From: Rhyzopertha dominica
Taxonomy: Eukaryota; Arthropoda; Insecta; Coleoptera; Bostrichidae
NCBI GenBank assembly: GCA_025024175.1
Contig: QCXZ01000137.1
Coordinates: 65,622,911-65,686,910, forward strand
Length of the DNA stretch: 64,000 nt
Reading direction: 5' to 3'
Made by a program: the position numbers and the translations under genes. Numbering within the stretch: the first letter of the stretch is position 1; every line of letters starts with the position of its first letter. The notes beneath the pieces are model-generated. The model had not been told where the DNA came from. It saw only the letters and a list, made by a program, of their open reading frames with translations, and ran no database searches. Below are positions 1 through 9,738 of this stretch, piece after piece.

Positions 1-1423
1 AAATCTGATCCAAATTTGGGGTTGAGAATGAGTTGACCCAAAACTCACACGACTCTTAAAAATCGTACAGGAAACATTGGCAATAAAATGAAATGCATAG
101 GTACGGCGGATTCCACAGTGATTAAAGATAAACAAAAGTACAGTTGCAAGAATACTGGGCGGGGGCTTTTGTTTTCTCGAATTATTTCGTCAATTAGGTT
201 TAAGTACTTCAATGGAACCCTCCTACTGTAAGCATGAATGCTTGTGGTTTCAAAGTAATTCATCACCATAATTTTATAATGGGATGCCGAAAGACCTTTG
301 TTTGATGATAAATGGTGTAGTGCTATAAAGGCAAAGGCCCATACAAACATAAACATATGTTTAATAACTGTTCTGGAAGAGAAGCATGGCCACAATCGAC
401 GTGTTCATAAGGCAGCAAATAGTAGTGAATCAAGACATCCACCTTATTGACATGACCTGGCGCTCCAAACTTTTTCAACTCCAAAAAATGCTAAAGAGCA
501 TGGGAGAGAAAAGCTTTCTGCTTTCAATGAACTCAAAGAAGCTGTTTTGCTGGATTAGTGTAAGAAATTTCTCTGATGGTACGACAATTACAGAGAAGTT
601 CAGATAGGTGTGCTGTTATCTGTAGTTAATGTTAATGTTTTTCTTAATATGTACATACTTGGAATCCAACGGATATCCACAATGAACTGGCATCAGTGTC
701 GGGTCAACGAGGGTATCGCTCAATAAATTCATCTCTTCAACTATTCACACAAGATTCACTTCCTTGCTACAACCGCAGGTGCACGACGTTCCTAAGCATT
801 CTTTTACCACAGCCCGGTACCGTAAGATTCGTCGGGTAAACGTCGAATCAATTACAGTTGAAAAATCACGAAACACGGTGTTGGTTTCAATATAAGGGTG
901 CTAACCCATAATTATTCTAACAGAAAACAGTATTTAATTATTCCCGATTCATTGCATAGATACGACGGATGGTTAACTTAATTACATGTCTATCGGCATA
1001 ATGTGGCCTAACGATGTGCAGCTTGTGACCATATCGTTCGCAACTGTGTCAGTCAAAACGTGATGACGTATTGAATTACACAAGTAGGTAGAAAAAAAGT
1101 TCGACGTGAGGTGTATGAGGCTTTTGTCTTATAGCTGGGGATAATGATGTTATTGAAGATGAAAAAACAGGTAAGATCTTGAGATGCACTGAATATATGT
1201 ATGTAAAAAGTATGTATCTTTACAGTTACTTGACAATACTTTTTAAAAGATTTTTACAGTTATTAAGGGGACACGAACATACTACGGCATTAAGTATCGG
1301 ACAAACTTCTATTATAAAGGTGAGCGTAGGGAACACGTATTATTAAAATATAACATGTATTTTGTAGTTAATCCAGTTACCATACACATTTTTTTTGGCT
1401 AATTAATAAATTAAATTCATTAA
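1..1423. other. AT-rich intergenic stretch, nothing recognised
   Basis: The stretch holds only short open frames on both strands with no recognisable domain, no strong repeat and no RNA-gene signal. An open frame of 116 codons on the minus strand at 45-395 has no family resemblance I can name. Confidence 0.5.
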
Positions 1424-1552
1424 TTACATCAAAAAGTTGCCGATAAAATCTAAGTGGAAAATAGAATCCTTAGAAATTTTGTTCAATTACCTAAAAGTAT
1501 CTTTACTACATTTTTTCTCTGGTTGCCATGGTAACGTCATTACAAACCAAAA

Positions 1553-1586
1553 TACGAGGCATGTTTTTTAAGTAAGTACCGTTTTG
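1553..1586 (+). repeat. mariner terminal inverted repeat, left
   Basis: This 34-bp end starts TACGAGGCATG, with TA as the target-site dinucleotide. It is the exact reverse complement of 2830-2863. Confidence 0.92.
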
Positions 1587-2861
1587 GAATTAAAAAAATA
1601 GGTGCAAAGATATTGCAATAATTTTATCTTACATGAAAGCCTGTACCTTAATCTACTTTTCTACATGATTTCCGTGAATATTGAGGCACTTGTCATAACG
1701 TGGCACCAGTTTTTGAATACCCTCCTCATAAAATTCCGCCGCCTGACACAAACGTTTCGACTTCGTTATCGTCTTGAAGACGCTGACCACCCAGGTGTTT
1801 CTTCAAGTGCAGGAACAAATGGTAGTCGCTGGGCGCCAGATCAGGGCTGTATGGAGGATGATCTAGAGTTTCCCATTTAAAAGATTTGATGAGACTTTGG
1901 TCCGATTAGCCACATGTGGACGGGCATTGTCATGCAGCAAAACGATACCCTTACTCAACTTGCCACGTCTTTTGTTCTGGATTGCACGACGCAGATTGTT
2001 CAATGTCTTACAATAAGACGCTGCATTGATTGTCTCATTACGAGGCAGAAACTCCACTAGCAATACTCCTTTTCTGTCCCAAAAAACTGTGCACATGATT
2101 TTCCGGGCAAAAATTGTTTGCTTAAACTTCACTTTTTTGGGTGAATGTCGCCATTCCATGGATTGTTGTTTCGATTCTGGTGTGACGTAGGCCACCCATG
2201 TTTCGTCACCAGTAACAATTTGGTCTAAAATATATTCACCTTCATTGTGGTACCGCTCAAGGAAAGTCAATGCACTGCCTAAACGTTGGGTTTTGTGCAA
2301 ATCCGTCAACATTCTCGGAACCCAACGTGAACACAATTTCCGGTAATTCAAGTTCTCGGTCACAATGCGATACAAAACACTACGAGAATATTGAGGAAAG
2401 CAGTCGCACAATGATGAAATTGTAAAGCGTCTGTTTTCTCTCACCTTTTCGTTCACTTTCTGCACCAAATCTTCATTAACGACCGAAGGACGCCCATTCC
2501 GTTTTTCATCATGCACATTTGTGCGGCCATCTTTAAATGCTCTCACCCATTTCCTTACCATTCCATCACTCATAATGTTTTGTCCGTAAACTTCACAGAT
2601 CTCACGATGAATATCGATCGGTTTTACGCGTTTAGCACTAAGAAATCGTATAACAGCCCGTACTTCACAGTCGGCGGGACTCACGATTGTCGGANGCATC
2701 TTAAACACTCAGTAAACAACGTATACAATGAAGAATCAAACTGTAATGGCGTCAGTGCGTAGACAAGAGATGTAGGTAACCAGCGCGCACGCGCGGAACG
2801 CCGACCGTAGCGCTGCGGCGGCGGAATCACAAAACGGTACTTACTTAAAAAACATGCCTCG
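1555..2861 (-). mobile_element. mariner transposon, near full length
   Basis: The element is bounded by perfect inverted repeats and TA dinucleotides, as expected of the mariner family, and carries one transposase gene on the minus strand. Its size, about 1.3 kb, is normal for mariner. The ends are identical over 34 bp, so the insertion is much younger than the foldback element it interrupts. One N lies at 2694. The transposase has two frameshifts, so this copy is probably not autonomous. Confidence 0.9.
1653..2708 (-). pseudogene. mariner transposase, two frameshifts
   Basis: The frame encodes a DD34D transposase that would cut and rejoin the element ends in the nucleus. The first 281 codons are open from the methionine at 2708. 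They hold an N-terminal helix-turn-helix region of the HTH_48 type, then TGDETW with the first catalytic Asp and HDNARPH with the second. A frameshift near 1890 moves the rest to another frame, where HPPYSPDLAPSDYHLF supplies the third Asp. A second shift near 1745 leads to a normal mariner C terminus (CLNIHGNHVEK) with a stop at 1653. The total span, about 352 codons, matches the family length of about 345. All three catalytic residues survive, so the damage is slight and recent. The exact subfamily was not determined. Confidence 0.88.
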
Positions 2862-2863
2862 TA
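2830..2863 (-). repeat. mariner terminal inverted repeat, right
   Basis: Exact reverse complement of 1553-1586. It ends in CATGCCTCGTA, where the last TA is the duplicated target dinucleotide. Confidence 0.92.
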
Positions 2864-3562
2864 GTTTCGAAACTTCTAGATATGCTGTATCTTCTAAACA
2901 CCTCAACCAAATTTAACGAACTAGGGCTCATTTTAAATGGAGTTTCTAGGAGAAAAGAATAATATTTTGTTAATAAGTTAAGGAATTAATAATTATACTT
3001 GTCGTTGGAAATGCAAATTAAATTGATTCGTTATTAGATAAATTGCTCGGTTATGTGTTATTTGCACACTTTTTGGCTACAACTTCAGAATGAGAAAAGC
3101 TGTCAACTTCGGGCTTTTACAAGGACCTTTCTAAAATAATGGTTTACAAAATAAAGTGAAAAAAGTATGTCATCATGTTCAGTTTTTCTTTCAGAATTGA
3201 AGGGGAAAATTCCTTCTTTATTTTATATCATGTGTGTACTATATTAGCAATAACGTCAACACGAAAAAATGACACTGACCTTGGGTTTTCACCATTCTCT
3301 TTCCTACAGAATAGCGATACGATATGCATCCCATTTAATATGTTTGACAAATCGAGTATGACAATTTTTCAACTGACTATTTAGAGAAGTCAATGTTGGA
3401 ACAATTTACCATTAACATTAATCCTCTTAAAACTCCCTCTAAAATGAGTCCGAAGTTACCATGACAACCAGAGAAAAAATGTTCTAATGGAACTTATAGG
3501 TAATTAAACAAAGATTCTAGAAATTCAATTTCTACCAACATTTTATCGACAAATTTTTGATT

Positions 3563-4019
3563 TGCGTTTATTTGTAAAGTGAAGTCGGATTCGCCCCCTA
3601 GCGGGAAACATTTTTCATTTTTCAAAACATTTTTACCGATTTTTTCTGGTACGTTTTTGTCTAAAAAAAAATTTCCTCAAAGCGATAGCGTGAAGGGTTT
3701 CAAGACACAGCCCATATATGATGCGCAAATTGTATTGTATTTTTCTATTAAAATAATTTCGAAAAAATAGATAGGTTATTTGAGAAAACCACCTAGCGGG
3801 TTACAAAATGTGACACAATCAAAGAAAGGTATCAATAAAACAGAAAGTCAATTAACATGTGCTGGTAAATAGAACGAGAGAAAGGGGAAAACGTTCTTAT
3901 GAGCTGTTACAGAAGCTTCCTGAGGAAAATAAAAACTTATGTTTTTCAACTAAATATAGAAACAGAATATTTACAAATAGTTAGAAATATAATGGGCAAC
4001 CGAACAAAAGACATTGTAG
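3563..4019. other. AT-rich stretch, nothing recognised
   Basis: No coding or RNA signal was found. Two similar short motifs, CCCCCTAGCGGG near 3595 and CACCTAGCGGG near 3791, suggest an old repeat but are not enough to name one. Confidence 0.4.
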
Positions 4020-4330
4020 ATTTGACAATTAACTCATTAAATACAGCTAGAGAGTTATAACTGAGTACAGTTTTTGACACCATTAACCATGCTCCATGAT
4101 GGATAAGCTAAGTTACTACCTATACGCAGTGAGAGATCTACCCAACAAAATCATACAATCACATCCAGACGGGGGAATATAGGCAGTAGTATCTGAAATC
4201 AAACCTTCTGAAATATTTGATTAAAAAAAACTTACATGGCATACAGAATAAAGACGTGTACTACTTACCAAACAGCGAAAGCAGAATAATTGGTATGTTA
4301 TAACAAGAAGCTTTTTATGTTGTATATCAA
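4020..4330 (+). pseudogene. LINE reverse transcriptase fragment
   Basis: A broken reading frame gives DIVDLTINSLNTA, then VFDTINHA and MDKLSYYLYAVRDLPNKI. This resembles the block around RT motif A (SKAFDTINH..LL.KL..YG) of Jockey/CR1-type non-LTR retrotransposons. The catalytic Asp of AFDTINH is still readable. Stops and frame changes interrupt it, and neither the GVPQGS nor the YADD motif follows clearly. It is a short, old relic, and the assignment rests on one motif and its spacing. Confidence 0.38.
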
Positions 4331-6007
4331 ATGAAACGAGTTACACATGATATCTTACAAATGAAATAAATATGTTACTATTCCAAATCCGTACATCTAA
4401 GCATGAACGAATATCAAACGGATGTGTCAAACATCACTGATTATAGAACATATGGAAAGTATTATCACAATAAATCAATTTATTAATACTGAATGTGATA
4501 ATATCTTATTATAAACTGTTGTAATAACTGGATAGTTCTGATGTTACATGTTGCATGTGGTAAATTGTATCTATTAGACAGGTCAGGTTTAATAATGTAA
4601 AAAGTTTGTACCGATTTTTCTAGCAAGGTCGGCCCCATGTGCAACTCAACTATTCTACATGTATAATAATCGATTTTTGATCACCAGCATAGTCCATATA
4701 AATGGCATGCTTCAATATAAATCTGTTATAGCAATAACTATAAATAACTACCTACACAAATTATCCACACAAATGATTACCGAAGCTTCGCGTCGACAAA
4801 TAAATAATCGTAATTTGGCGCTACTTTCAGAATTTCAATGATATCTTCCGATTCAACAATGTATTCAGTTTAATGTATCCGCCAGTAATAATACAATTTC
4901 AATAATTTTATTTGATCGTTGCCCATTTTCGGAATTATAAGTTTAATAATGATGTCATATATATTTTTTTGTAAATAATTTATGTCGCAGATTTAAAGAA
5001 GTTTCGTAGAAAATTAGATAAAATCTGAAAGCTATTATAACACCATTTCCACTTTTCCGAAAATTCTGCTTATGTGCGCGATGCTCTTTGGATGAAAAAG
5101 CGAGCCGACCTGAGGGGAGATATCAAAGGCTGCGGCTCCATGTAAATTAGGGGAAGCAGGAAGTGGTCGAGCGACTGGTACCATATGGCCGTAGTAGCGC
5201 CGATCTAAGGGCACTGAACGAAGGCGCACTATAAACGGACAGCATATGAATATTCAGTCGATGTGAGCAGCTTAGTAAAGCAATAAGTAGCAAATGGCCT
5301 GTGCAGGTGACGCGCCACTTTATGGGATGTGCAGCTCAAATACGCTCCCGGCATCAAATTAGGTCAGAACAAAAAATGCAAGAACCGTTTCTTGTTGCAT
5401 AAGGGGTGGGTGTAAGCAAACGCTAAGGCGGCGAGGGCAGAAATCAGAAATCACTCGTTTTCGATACGATTACAAAACGGGATTTTCACACGACTTATTG
5501 CAGGCGGGGAAGGAATTTTTCAAGGCTAAATAGCCTGGATCAGCTTTTTCATTTGAAAATTGTTGCTGATGACTTAACTAAAAAACTGATATTTCTGCTA
5601 AAAGCTAAAATTGTTTTACTGGGAATATGTGTAAGATAGCTTTTGTTATGCCACAACTACTACAACAGATGCTTTTGATTACGTCCAATATTGCAAGCCC
5701 TTTAATATATAAAAATGCTTTGCATATACAATTCTTCATTCTTAGGAAGTTAAAATAGTAAGCGAAGTAATTACAAAAGCCTCAGACCTCAACAAAAACA
5801 AAGTCGTGTTTTTTGTTGTAAGCTCTGTTCTGTTGGGAACAATCGGACGTTTTTTCGCAGAATTGTGACTTTTGTAATCTAATTCAAAATTCCATTATTA
5901 AGAATCACTAGTAGAGCCGAGGAAAGTAGAAAAATAATGGGGACAACCTTATGTTCTGTTATATGTAAGCAAGTAATCTATTGCAAGCCTAAGAAAAATA
6001 GCATTAC
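4331..6007. other. AT-rich stretch, nothing recognised
   Basis: I found no protein family, inverted repeat or RNA signal. A short open frame at 5035-5229 on the minus strand lies in a more GC-rich patch but has no recognisable content. Confidence 0.4.
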
Positions 6008-6020
6008 AGAAGCATCGTTC
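6008..6020. repeat. Target-site duplication, left
   Basis: AGAAGCATCGTTC is repeated exactly at 7078-7090 on the far side of the retrozyme insertion. Confidence 0.85.
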
Positions 6021-6329
6021 GAAGGAGAATAGGAGGGCAGATGCCCTCAGTGCCATCTATGCGGAGCTCTGCGAGCTAGGCGGTCTATAACTCTGATAGA
6101 GACCGGCCTAGTGCAGGTTCCTAGCGATGACTCCAGGGAGGCTCCCCGTAAAGCATTGATTAAATAAATAATCTGCCCTGGTCAGTTCGCTCTCACCCTG
6201 CGACTAGTTTCGCCCTGTTGGGGCTCATCAGGCAGGGGTAGAGAGCAAACTGACCATGGCAGACCGTCGCCTATAACCGCGGCGGGCGGACTGGTATGAA
6301 GGAGAATAGGAGGGCAGATGCCCTCAGTG
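6021..6329 (-). repeat. Inverted retrozyme segment (one unit plus 32 bp)
   Basis: This segment is the reverse complement of the plus-strand units and contains one complete minus-strand hammerhead. It ends at a head-to-head junction where CAGTG meets TCTATCAG. A normal unit reads CCGGTG before the same TCTATCAG, so 3 nt (GTG) are shared at the joint. Confidence 0.85.
6180..6255 (-). ncRNA. Hammerhead ribozyme, type I, minus strand
   Basis: Read on the minus strand, this is a complete hammerhead with the same sequence as the plus copy at 6452-6527. It has CUGAUGA, stem II GCCC/GGGC with loop CAACA, GAAAC, UA, then GUC. The predicted cleavage is between 6202 and 6201. Stem I is closed by GGTCAG and CTGACC at the two ends. 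All conserved core bases are present. Confidence 0.88.
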
Positions 6330-6451
6330 TCTATCAGAGTTATAGACCGCCTAGCTCGCAGAGTTCCGCATAGATGGCACTGAGGGCATCTGCCCTCCTA
6401 TTCTCCTTCATACCAGTCCGCCCGCCGAGGTTATAGGCGACGCTCTGCCAT

Positions 6452-6527
6452 GGTCAGTTTGCTCTCTACCCCTGCCTGATGAGCCCCAACAGGGCGAAAC
6501 TAGTCGCAGGGTGAGAGCGAACTGACC
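6452..6527 (+). ncRNA. Hammerhead ribozyme, type I, copy 1
   Basis: The core CUGAUGA (6476-6482) is followed by stem II GCCC-CAACA-GGGC and GAAAC (6496-6500). A very short stem III has C pairing G across UA, and then comes GUC with predicted cleavage after 6505. Stem I is long. CCCTGC (6470-6475) pairs with GCAGGG (6506-6511), followed by a 3/1 internal loop. Then 15 more pairs join 6452-6466 to 6513-6527, with one G-U. The internal loop and loop II are where type I hammerheads make their tertiary contact. This copy should be able to self-cleave in the transcript. Confidence 0.9.
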
Positions 6528-6728
6528 AGGGCAGATTATTTATTTAATCAATGCTATACGGGGAGCCTCCCCGGAGTCATCGCTAGGAACCTGCACTAGG
6601 CCGGTGTCTATCAGAGTTATAGACCGCCTAGCTCGCAGAGTTCCGCATAGATGGCACTGAGGGCATCTGCCCTCCTATTCTCCTTCATACCAGTCCGCCC
6701 GCCGCGGTTATAGGCGACGGTCTGCCAT

Positions 6729-6804
6729 AGTCAGTTTGCTCTCTACCCCTGCCTGATGAGCCCCAACCGGGCGAAACTAGTCGCAGGGTGAGAGCGAACT
6801 GACC
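6729..6804 (+). ncRNA. Hammerhead ribozyme, type I, copy 2
   Basis: This is the same fold as copy 1, shifted by 277 bp. Loop II is CAACC instead of CAACA, and the outermost stem I pair is lost (A at 6729 faces C). All core bases and GUC are present, with predicted cleavage after 6782. Self-cleavage of copies 1 and 2 would release a 277-nt RNA. Confidence 0.9.
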
Positions 6805-7005
6805 AGGGCAGATTATTTATTTAATCAATGCTATACGGGGAGTCTCCCCGGAGTCATCGCTAGGAACCTGCACTAGGCCGGTGGCTATCAGAGTTATAGG
6901 CCGCCTAGCTCGCAGAGTTCCGCATAGATGGCACTGAGGGCATCTGCCCTCCTATTCTCCTTCATACCAGTCCGCCCGCCGCGGTTATAGGCGACGGTCT
7001 GCCAT

Positions 7006-7058
7006 GGTCAGTTTGCTCTCTACCCCTGCCTGATGAGCCCCAACAGGGCGAACTGACC
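7006..7058 (+). ncRNA. Hammerhead ribozyme, copy 3, truncated by 23-bp deletion
   Basis: CTGATGA and stem II are intact, but the sequence jumps from GGGCGA directly to ACTGACC. The 23 bp that held the rest of GAAAC, stem III, the GUC cleavage site and half of stem I are lost. In intact units both edges of the lost part carry GCGAA or GCGA, so deletion across a short direct repeat is likely. This copy cannot cleave itself. Confidence 0.88.
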
Positions 7059-7077
7059 AGGGCAGATTATTTATTTA

Positions 7078-7090
7078 AGAAGCATCGTTC
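7078..7090. repeat. Target-site duplication, right
   Basis: Exact copy of 6008-6020. The first base also matches the tandem unit, so the true duplication is 12 or 13 bp. Confidence 0.85.
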
Positions 7091-8474
7091 TTTTGCCCGT
7101 TAAAGCAGGCCATAAACAATATGATGAAATTTTGAAAGAGTATATAACGCTTGTTGCTCCACCTGCTGTAGTGTCTTGCGATTTTCAAGAAATTAATCAT
7201 TAACCATATAGCCCTGGCCTACTTCTCGACTTCTGTTTTTGAATCAGAAAAAGAAACGTGTGCAAGGCATTGGCAAGACTAGCTTCCTCGTATTTTGAAA
7301 TTATGGAGATGAAGGTAAAAAAGACAAATATTGTACTGCTGTAGTACAAGTTTAAATGATGCATACGGAAATTTGGGAGTGCTTTTAAATTTATCAGGAA
7401 TAATTATATTTCTTCTTCGGAGATTCCCCGTCTTGTTCATTCTGTGTGCGATACGTGAGGAATTGTTGTGAAGCGGCTGAAACAGTTTAGGCATACATTC
7501 AATTTCTGAATGTGTTTATATACTAGCATCTATTCTAAGGTTTTTCCTACTTGCATTTTGGTGTTGGTGTCATGCCTGGTTCCTTACTTTGTCTTAATAA
7601 TCTTGGGTGGCTATTAATATAGACGTGGATACGTCTGAGCTTTCATTTTGTGGTATATTCCGTGAACTACAACCAAAAAGCAATATGTCTCTGATGCAGT
7701 GTCAAAAGGTCAATACAATTTAGCGGTAGAAATAGAGTTCTGTATATACAGACCTTAGTAAAAAAGCTTATCTGTTATCAGCTTATTTATAGTTTGCTCT
7801 AGCTGAATGAACGGTGTATTACTGATCGTCATTAATTTTGTGCGATTCTGGCTGTCTGCTTTTACTCGCGTCTCTATACCATGCCCGCAGGTGGTAATGC
7901 GTGATTTTAATTCATCAAATTTGAATTGCTAGCGAGACCAATGATATCGAAACAGAAACATAGACGACGTTTGACGAAGTTACAAAAAACTTCAAATAAT
8001 TAGCACAAAATTGATAACCAGCACTGCCAATTTTATTCAGTAAGGATCTTTAGCAAACCGAACAACTTTGGTCCTTCTTCTAAGTCCTAATTTCCCAATC
8101 ACTGTCAAAGTTTACCTAAGTGTACCTGAATTCTTATCTGCTTATGCAACTACGCTTATCTCTATTGAAATCTTCAAGAGCCTTAATTCTTCGAATGTAA
8201 CATCCATCCATCCAGATCCCATCTACTTAATACTTTCAAATAATCTTTCGAGATGTTTTTAGTGTTATCACAACTTAGCTAAAATCTTAACAGTAGCATG
8301 AGAGATGAGAGAGACTCTTTTAATAAGTTTATCACAGTTTTGTTATTATTACTTGAAGTTACTCTGTAGTACCAAATTTTTCAAAAATTAAATATAATTC
8401 GTTGTTTTGCCATTAATATTTTAACTTTTAAGCAAATTATATAGGCATCAAAAGTTTCATCTTGACCTAAAATA
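7091..8474. other. AT-rich stretch, nothing recognised
   Basis: Only short anonymous open frames are present (for example 7279-7494 minus and 8068-8262 plus). No repeat or RNA gene was recognised. Confidence 0.4.
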
Positions 8475-8501
8475 CACTAATCAAAACGAAAAAGGAGCTA
8501 C
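8475..8501 (+). repeat. Tc1-type terminal inverted repeat, left
   Basis: It begins CACTAATCAAAACGAAAAAG and pairs with the reverse complement of 9712-9738. Confidence 0.8.
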
Positions 8502-8736
8502 ATCTAAAAATGTTTATAGTTTGTCATGGTTATAGTTAATTGTTACAATTTTGGTTTATTTATTTATCATAAACTGTTCCGTAACAATTTAAGAATAAAG
8601 TTGTTATAATTTGCTCCTATTGTTTAAAGAAAAAAAAATAAGAAATGTAAAAATGTACGACTAAACGCTCTATCGTTTTATTAAAAGCGTTAATAAAACT
8701 GCAAAAATTTACAATTAATAACGAGTATGACCCCCT

Positions 8737-9505
8737 CTAACTCGTAAAAACTTCTGCACAACACCGGGACATGCTATCAATTAAATTTCTTACGACGTTA
8801 GGATTCTGAATTGGCTGGCGCTCCTTTAATCGTTGCCTAAGTAGGTCCCAGGCGTACTCAATTGGATTAAGGTCCGGACTGCGGCGAGCGGGGCAGTCTA
8901 TAATTCCAATATTATGGTTATTGAGAAAATTTTGCACTATTCCGGCGATGTGTGCAGTACAAATGCTGGACCCATATTATCAGCAAATAGTACCACATGT
9001 GGTTGTACAACTTCGTCGATGTACCTACGAGCAGTCATTGACACCTCACGAATTACCACCAGTTCTGTGTGCCCATTTAAAGTAATTCCACACACAAAAA
9101 AAAACCTTTCTTCTTCAGTACAGCCTATAAACGATCCTCTGGGCGTTTCTAGACTCGAACTCTTCCGTCTATGTGATTCAAACACAATCTCGATTTGTCA
9201 GTGAACAAAACGTTGCTCCACAGCTGTAAATTTTATTGACATGTTCTTCAGCAAAGGACCGTCTTCTTGCCCTTAAATGGCCTACGCGAAGTCTGTTGCG
9301 TATTGTTTGGCTACTTTATTCTGGTTCCTGTGGTCTCTACCAGCCGATTTGATTGATAACGTATCCAGGCCCTATTTATGGCAGCACGGGTAACATTCGG
9401 GCTACTTGTCGTCTCGAGTGACCTTCTTGAATTAAGGTGACGGCCCGAGCATTCTCAATTTCTATTAGATACACTCTACGTCTACCAAGCACATCAACAT
9501 TCATG
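8737..9505 (-). pseudogene. Tc1-like transposase, frameshifted
   Basis: The start is the ATG at 9505. The first block holds a helix-turn-helix (ARAVTLIQEGHSRRQVARM) followed by a stop and TIRNRLRVGHLRARRRS. Then VLFTDKSRLCL carries the first catalytic Asp, GHTELVVIREVSMTARRYIDE is the usual central block, and FADNMGPAF holds the second Asp. After a frameshift, RSPDLNPIEYAWDLL gives the catalytic Glu and the protein stops at 8737. The DDE triad is still visible, but the family's PH after the DNA motif is lost and at least three breaks separate the blocks. The total length, about 256 codons, is below the usual 340, so some sequence is deleted. Confidence 0.85.
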
Positions 9506-9711
9506 TTGCTTCTTTCACAACTGCAGCAAAATTAAAGAAAAAATTGGGTAAATGCATTTATCTCTTGATATTAAGTTTGCACTTTTTCACTTTACGGCAT
9601 TAGTAAAAAGAACTGTTGATTGGAGATTACAATGTTTGCTACAAACTTGCAAAGTGGCTCTGATTACTGAATAACGATTAACTTTTGTCTTTATATTTTA
9701 AGTTAAGTTAA

Positions 9712-9738
9712 GTGGCTGCTTTTTCGTTTTGATTAGTT
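9712..9738 (-). repeat. Tc1-type terminal inverted repeat, right
   Basis: The reverse complement begins AACTAATCAAAACGAAAAAG. TA at 9739-9740 completes the target-site duplication. Confidence 0.8.

Larger units (their letters stand above)
1424..3562. repeat. Diverged inverted-repeat (foldback-like) element split by a mariner
   Basis: The stretch 1424-1535 is an imperfect reverse complement of 3455-3562. Both contain a run of GATAAAAT, TTCTAGAA or CCTTAGAA, AATTACCTA and a TTTTTTCTCTGGTTG core. The repeat resumes after the mariner: 2920-2957 again matches the reverse complement of about 3418-3455 (GCTCATTTTA..GGAGTTT). The inserted mariner therefore lies inside the left arm. The arms differ at many positions, so the element is old. 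The middle (about 2960-3410) shows no coding sequence. Class is unknown; a MITE or foldback transposon is the simplest reading. Confidence 0.6.
6330..7077 (+). repeat. Tandem retrozyme units, 277-bp period
   Basis: The hammerhead core CTGATGA recurs at 6476, 6753 and 7030, giving a period of exactly 277 bp. One complete cleavage-site-to-cleavage-site unit is 6506-6782. Units differ by scattered substitutions, for example CAACA against CAACC in hammerhead loop II. The last unit stops in TTATTTATTTAA, about 42 nt past the position equivalent to the cleavage site, and there is no poly(A) tail. Confidence 0.88.
6008..7090 (+). mobile_element. Retrozyme-like insertion with hammerhead ribozymes
   Basis: This is a non-coding retroelement insertion of about 1,057 bp, flanked by the 13-bp direct repeat AGAAGCATCGTTC (6008-6020 and 7078-7090; one base is shared with the element, so 12-13 bp). 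Inside, 6021-6329 is one unit plus 32 bp in minus orientation. It is joined head to head at 6329/6330 to 748 bp of plus-orientation tandem units with a 277-bp period. Each unit carries one type I hammerhead ribozyme, and no protein is encoded. Retrozymes, described in plants and animals, have this design: tandem units of a few hundred bp, one hammerhead per unit, and circular RNA after self-cleavage. A target-site duplication together with an inverted 5' part suggests target-primed reverse transcription with twin priming. The unit family itself was not recognised from memory. Confidence 0.85.
8475..9738 (-). mobile_element. Tc1-type transposon, complete footprint, dead
   Basis: The left end 8475-8501 and right end 9712-9738 are inverted repeats of about 27 bp built on ACTAATCAAAACGAAAAAG, with a few mismatches. 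Both are bordered by TA (8473-8474 and 9739-9740), the Tc1/mariner target site. The size, about 1.26 kb, and a single minus-strand transposase fit Tc1-like elements. The transposase is broken by several frameshifts and stops. Confidence 0.85.

Noticed and set aside
45..395. Open frame of 116 codons on the minus strand.
   Set aside because: No family resemblance and no splice or repeat context that I can support.
6000..7100. CRISPR-like or simple satellite reading of the 277-bp repeats.
   Set aside because: The units are contiguous without spacers, and the hammerhead core, target-site duplication and inverted 5' part fit a retrozyme insertion better.
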